Assembly (NCBI GenBank): GCA_017618495.1 | Contig: JAFZUD010000146.1 | Coordinates: forward strand, 1-6,471 | Length of the DNA stretch: 6,471 nucleotides | Source of the DNA: Bacilli bacterium | GTDB lineage: Bacteria; Bacillota_I; Bacilli_A; RFN20; CAG-826 | Direction of reading: 5' to 3' | In this document: piece after piece, positions 5,775 through 6,471 of the stretch | How the letters are laid out: every line of letters starts with the position of its first letter | How positions within the stretch are numbered: position 1 is the stretch's first letter | Made by a program: the position numbers and the translations under genes | Notes under the pieces: model-generated | Seen by the model: only the letters and a program-made list of their open reading frames with translations | Told to the model about the DNA's origin: nothing | The model's database searches: none

Positions 5775-5803
5775 TTGCCAACTTTTAGTTGAAGTAATAT
5801 TAT
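5775..5803 (+). promoter_or_regulatory. Promoter of the tRNA-Arg/tRNA-Pro operon
   Basis: TTGCCA (5775-5780) and TATTAT (5798-5803) are separated by exactly 17 bases. The start is expected near 5810, giving a leader of about 27 bases that can form a small hairpin, CGCTC (5811-5815) with GAGCG (5826-5830), before the first tRNA. Confidence 0.75.
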
Positions 5804-5836
5804 TTATGGGCGCTCTATGAAAGAGGAGCGAATTGT

Positions 5837-5913
5837 GCGCCAGTAGCTCAGCTGGATAGAGTAACAGACTACGAATCTGTGGGTCACGAGTTCGAATCTT
5901 GTCTGGCGCGCCA
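5837..5913 (+). tRNA. tRNA-Arg (ACG)
   Basis: A complete 77-base cloverleaf: acceptor stem GCGCCAG/CTGGCGC, anticodon stem ACAGA/TCTGT with loop CTACGAA and anticodon ACG at 5871-5873, and T-arm ACGAG/CTTGT with a standard TTCGAAT loop. The discriminator is G and CCA is encoded (5911-5913). The A34 of ACG is normally converted to inosine by TadA, letting it read CGU, CGC and CGA. First gene of a two-tRNA transcript. Confidence 0.95.
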
Positions 5914-5918
5914 ATGTT

Positions 5919-5996
5919 CGAGATGTAGCGCAGCTTGGTTACCGCGTCTGCTTTGGGAGCAGAAGATCATGAGTTCGAATCTCATCATCTCGACCA
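5919..5996 (+). tRNA. tRNA-Pro (TGG)
   Basis: A 78-base cloverleaf, five bases after the tRNA-Arg: acceptor stem CGAGATG/CATCTCG with the C1-G72 pair characteristic of bacterial tRNA-Pro, anticodon stem TCTGC/GCAGA with loop TTTGGGA and anticodon TGG at 5954-5956, and T-loop TTCGAAT. The discriminator is A with encoded CCA (5994-5996). TGG matches the heavy use of CCA proline codons in the phosphofructokinase gene. The Arg-Pro order also occurs in Bacillus subtilis tRNA operons. Confidence 0.95.
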
Positions 5997-6006
5997 GTTA
6001 CAAATT

Positions 6007-6031
6007 AAGCCCTGATTTGCAGGGCTTTTTT
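6007..6031 (+). terminator. Intrinsic terminator of the tRNA-Arg/tRNA-Pro operon
   Basis: An eight-pair perfect stem, AAGCCCTG (6007-6014) with CAGGGCTT (6020-6027), has an ATTTG loop and a T-run to 6031. It also separates the operon from the convergent PIN gene ending at 6051. On the minus strand the sequence after the stem is only weakly T-rich, so it is a poorer terminator for that gene. Confidence 0.9.
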
Positions 6032-6050
6032 GTTGTTTGTATTATATTTT

Positions 6051-6471
6051 TCAACGGGCGTTCTTCAAATGAGACACAACATCCTTTGGTGTGAAGACGG
6101 GAATATCTCCATCGATGAAATCTTTAACGTTGTTAGTGATTATTGCATCTAACATGTTTCTTTTTGCAGACTCGATAAGAAGACCGTCTTCGAAATCCTT
6201 GTGGTCATCGAAAAGATTATCTATAACGTCATCGGCCCCTAGATCGATGATCTTATGAACGAAGGCATATATGTGGCTTAGAGTTTTTCTTCTTTCAAAA
6301 GGGTCTTTTTCGACTTTTCTTAGAACGTATTCAATGTCACGGAAGGACATAGATGAGATATAGAGCCAATGTCCGTTGTTACTGAAATACTCGAAAAAAG
6401 CTTTAGAATCCTCAAAGAAAGGTCCTCTATTGAGAATGGCATCGAGAAAGACATTCGTATCAACCAGCACC
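6051..6471 (-). CDS. PIN-domain protein, VapC-like putative ribonuclease toxin (5' end outside window)
   Basis: About 139 residues are visible, ending at TGA (6051-6053). The first visible codons encode VLVDTNVFLD, the PIN opening strand. The GTG at 6470-6468 is probably an internal Val, and the true start lies a few codons beyond the window edge. PIN-type acidic residues, numbered from that GTG: Asp4, Glu47 in the FRDIEYVLRK helix, Asp92/Asp95 in DFEDGLLIESA, and Asp117 in the ITNNVKDF strand. These would coordinate the metal ions used to cut RNA. The DFED...A...IITNN..DF arrangement is typical of the PIN_3/VapC-type group. VapC toxins are normally encoded just after a small antitoxin gene, which here would lie to the right of the window. 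Family confident; toxin role inferred. It converges on the tRNA operon. Confidence 0.85.
   Translation of the reverse strand, partial: VLVDTNVFLDAILNRGPFFEDSKAFFEYFSNNGHWLYISSMSFRDIEYVLRKVEKDPFERRKTLSHIYAFVHKIIDLGADDVIDNLFDDHKDFEDGLLIESAKRNMLDAIITNNVKDFIDGDIPVFTPKDVVSHLKNAR

Noticed and set aside
5879..6094. Open frame across tRNA-Arg, tRNA-Pro and the terminator
   Set aside because: It overlaps two complete cloverleaf genes and a terminator; it is not protein coding.
1..6471. Mollicute-type recoding of TGA as tryptophan
   Set aside because: Tryptophan is encoded by TGG, no long frame contains in-frame TGA, and the PIN gene stops at TGA.

Overview
The window reads as ordinary chromosome from a low-to-mid GC Gram-positive lineage. 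I infer Bacillota, most likely an uncultured gut-type Bacilli or Mollicutes-related group. Four observations support this: strong GGAGG-type ribosome binding sites, consensus sigma-A-like promoters, CCA encoded in all three tRNA genes, and the adjacent tRNA-Arg(ACG)-tRNA-Pro(TGG) pair, which also occurs in Bacillus subtilis tRNA operons. A PPi-type phosphofructokinase and several Cys-lipobox secreted proteins fit the same picture. The code is standard: no long reading frame contains an in-frame TGA, and the PIN gene ends in TGA.

Layout from left to right. (1) 1-915 is the 3' part of a phosphofructokinase gene with PPi-type active-site residues, followed by a 16-bp perfect palindrome. (2) 949-1098 is a self-contained tRNA-Cys unit with its own promoter and a strong terminator. 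(3) 1216-3233 is a two-gene operon. The first gene encodes a membrane protein with a DUF6273-like ectodomain, a central pair of membrane helices and a second, unrecognised beta-rich domain. The second encodes a zinc-ribbon protein with about three membrane helices. A terminator follows. (4) 3252-5742 holds three small lipoprotein genes. The first (3316) is an orphan. The second (3953) and third (4955) are diverged tandem paralogues. A promoter precedes the first, and a promoter with a long inverted repeat precedes the third. (5) 5775-6031 is a tRNA-Arg/tRNA-Pro operon with promoter and terminator. (6) On the minus strand, a PIN-domain (VapC-like) nuclease runs off the right edge.

The middle of the window is therefore an envelope/secreted block of five genes lying between two tRNA loci. 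I cannot assign a pathway to it. All five products are predicted to be membrane-inserted or lipid-anchored, so the block probably concerns the cell surface, but the sequence shows no substrate or partner. I see no CRISPR array, insertion sequence, phage gene or clear attachment site. I see no convincing new defence or mobile system; the best leads are the undescribed lipoprotein family, the two-domain DUF6273-like protein, the inverted repeat at 4869-4893 and the atypical T-loop of the tRNA-Cys.
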